From contig JBNAWB010000083.1 in assembly GCA_049699975.1 (NCBI GenBank), positions 1-14,906 on the forward strand: a stretch of 14,906 nucleotides of DNA, read 5' to 3'. This document shows positions 14,699 to 14,906 of this stretch, in pieces; position 1 is the first letter of the stretch, and each line of letters opens with the position of its first letter. The notes under the pieces were generated by a model. The model was not told the DNA's origin, did not search any database, and saw nothing but the letters and a program-made list of their open reading frames with translations. A program made the position numbers and the translations under genes. Origin of the DNA: CAZAGD01 sp049699975 (GTDB taxonomy: Bacteria > Desulfobacterota > SM23-61).

Positions 14699-14811
14699 CA
14701 AGCCTCCTTTATTGCCAGCTTTTTGCCTCTTTGCTTTTTCCCGAAAAGAATAGGGCGAGGGCGATAATTAAATGTCTTTTGCAAAATATGCTCTCGAATA
14801 AATTAATCAAT

Positions 14812-14840
14812 AATATGCGTCAAATAAAATTTATTGTCAA
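14812..14840 (-). promoter_or_regulatory. Predicted promoter of the transporter-mutase-lyase operon
   Basis: On the minus strand TTGACA (14840-14835) is followed after 17 bases by CATATT (14817-14812), four of six -10 matches. A TATTAT two bases further on would match better but with a 19-base spacer. The leader to the ATG at 14698 would be about 105 bases. The spacer carries an AT dyad, AATAAA-A-TTTATT (14823-14835). Confidence 0.45.
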
Positions 14841-14852
14841 TATTATCATTTG

Positions 14853-14867
14853 CTGACCGTCGATCAG
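14853..14867. promoter_or_regulatory. Operator-like palindrome upstream of the -35 box
   Basis: CTGACCG-T-CGATCAG is a seven-base inverted repeat with one mismatch, placed 12 bases upstream of the predicted -35 box. Its size and GC-rich core are typical of TetR or GntR sites. It does not share the TGAATG half-site of the sites near the TetR gene, so another regulator may bind here. Confidence 0.35.
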
Positions 14868-14906
14868 TTTTAATTTTTCTCACCAGCAGGAGACAGGCGG
14901 GAGGGG

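Overview
The window holds thirteen complete protein genes, all on the minus strand, so the order of transcription runs from the right end to the left. I see no RNA genes, CRISPR arrays, transposases or phage genes. The coding sequence is moderately AT-rich, and the intergenic DNA is AT-rich with scattered GC-rich palindromic repeats. A periplasmic binding protein paired with a tripartite tricarboxylate transporter (TTT) points to a Gram-negative bacterium. The mix of CoA-transferase, B12-type mutase, a BadH-like dehydrogenase and Fe-S hydro-lyases is typical of anaerobic acid or aromatic degraders such as Desulfobacterota or related uncultivated lineages. That placement is inference from gene content only.

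Layout in order of transcription. (1) Positions 14906 to 6431: a candidate promoter and an operator-like palindrome, then a crotonase-fold protein of the methylmalonyl-CoA decarboxylase type, the TTT transporter (small membrane subunit, large membrane subunit, binding protein), an acyl-CoA mutase catalytic subunit without a B12 domain, a CaiB-type CoA-transferase, and a lyase of the adenylosuccinate lyase/3-carboxymuconate cycloisomerase superfamily. Spacing inside this block is short except for 122 bases after the mutase. (2) Positions 6430 to 5898: a 533-base gap filled with degenerate repeats. (3) Positions 5897 to 3007: a beta-decarboxylating hydroxyacid dehydrogenase followed by the large and small subunits of an isopropylmalate-isomerase-type hydro-lyase. 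(4) Positions 3006 to 2760: a regulatory gap with a good promoter for the TetR gene whose -10 box lies inside an inverted repeat, plus a second palindrome with the same half-site. (5) Positions 2759 to 1198: a TetR-family regulator and a metal-dependent amidohydrolase. (6) Positions 911 to 153: a BadH-like short-chain dehydrogenase.

How the genes may work together (inference). The transporter would import a di- or tricarboxylate. The CoA-transferase would activate it. The mutase, which keeps the Tyr and Arg that hold the free carboxylate in methylmalonyl-CoA mutase, would rearrange a succinyl-type thioester to a malonyl-type one. The crotonase, with a Tyr where hydratases have their second catalytic Glu, would decarboxylate it. 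This parallels the E. coli Sbm/ScpB/ScpC route from succinate to propionate, but with a different transferase family and a divergent mutase. The lyase, hydro-lyase and beta-decarboxylating dehydrogenase look like a module for substituted malates or fumarates. There is no isopropylmalate synthase, and the small hydro-lyase subunit has an unusual substrate loop, so a leucine pathway is unlikely. The actual substrate cannot be read from the sequence. The candidate for an undescribed system is the whole set taken as a catabolic pathway for a substituted succinate or malate.
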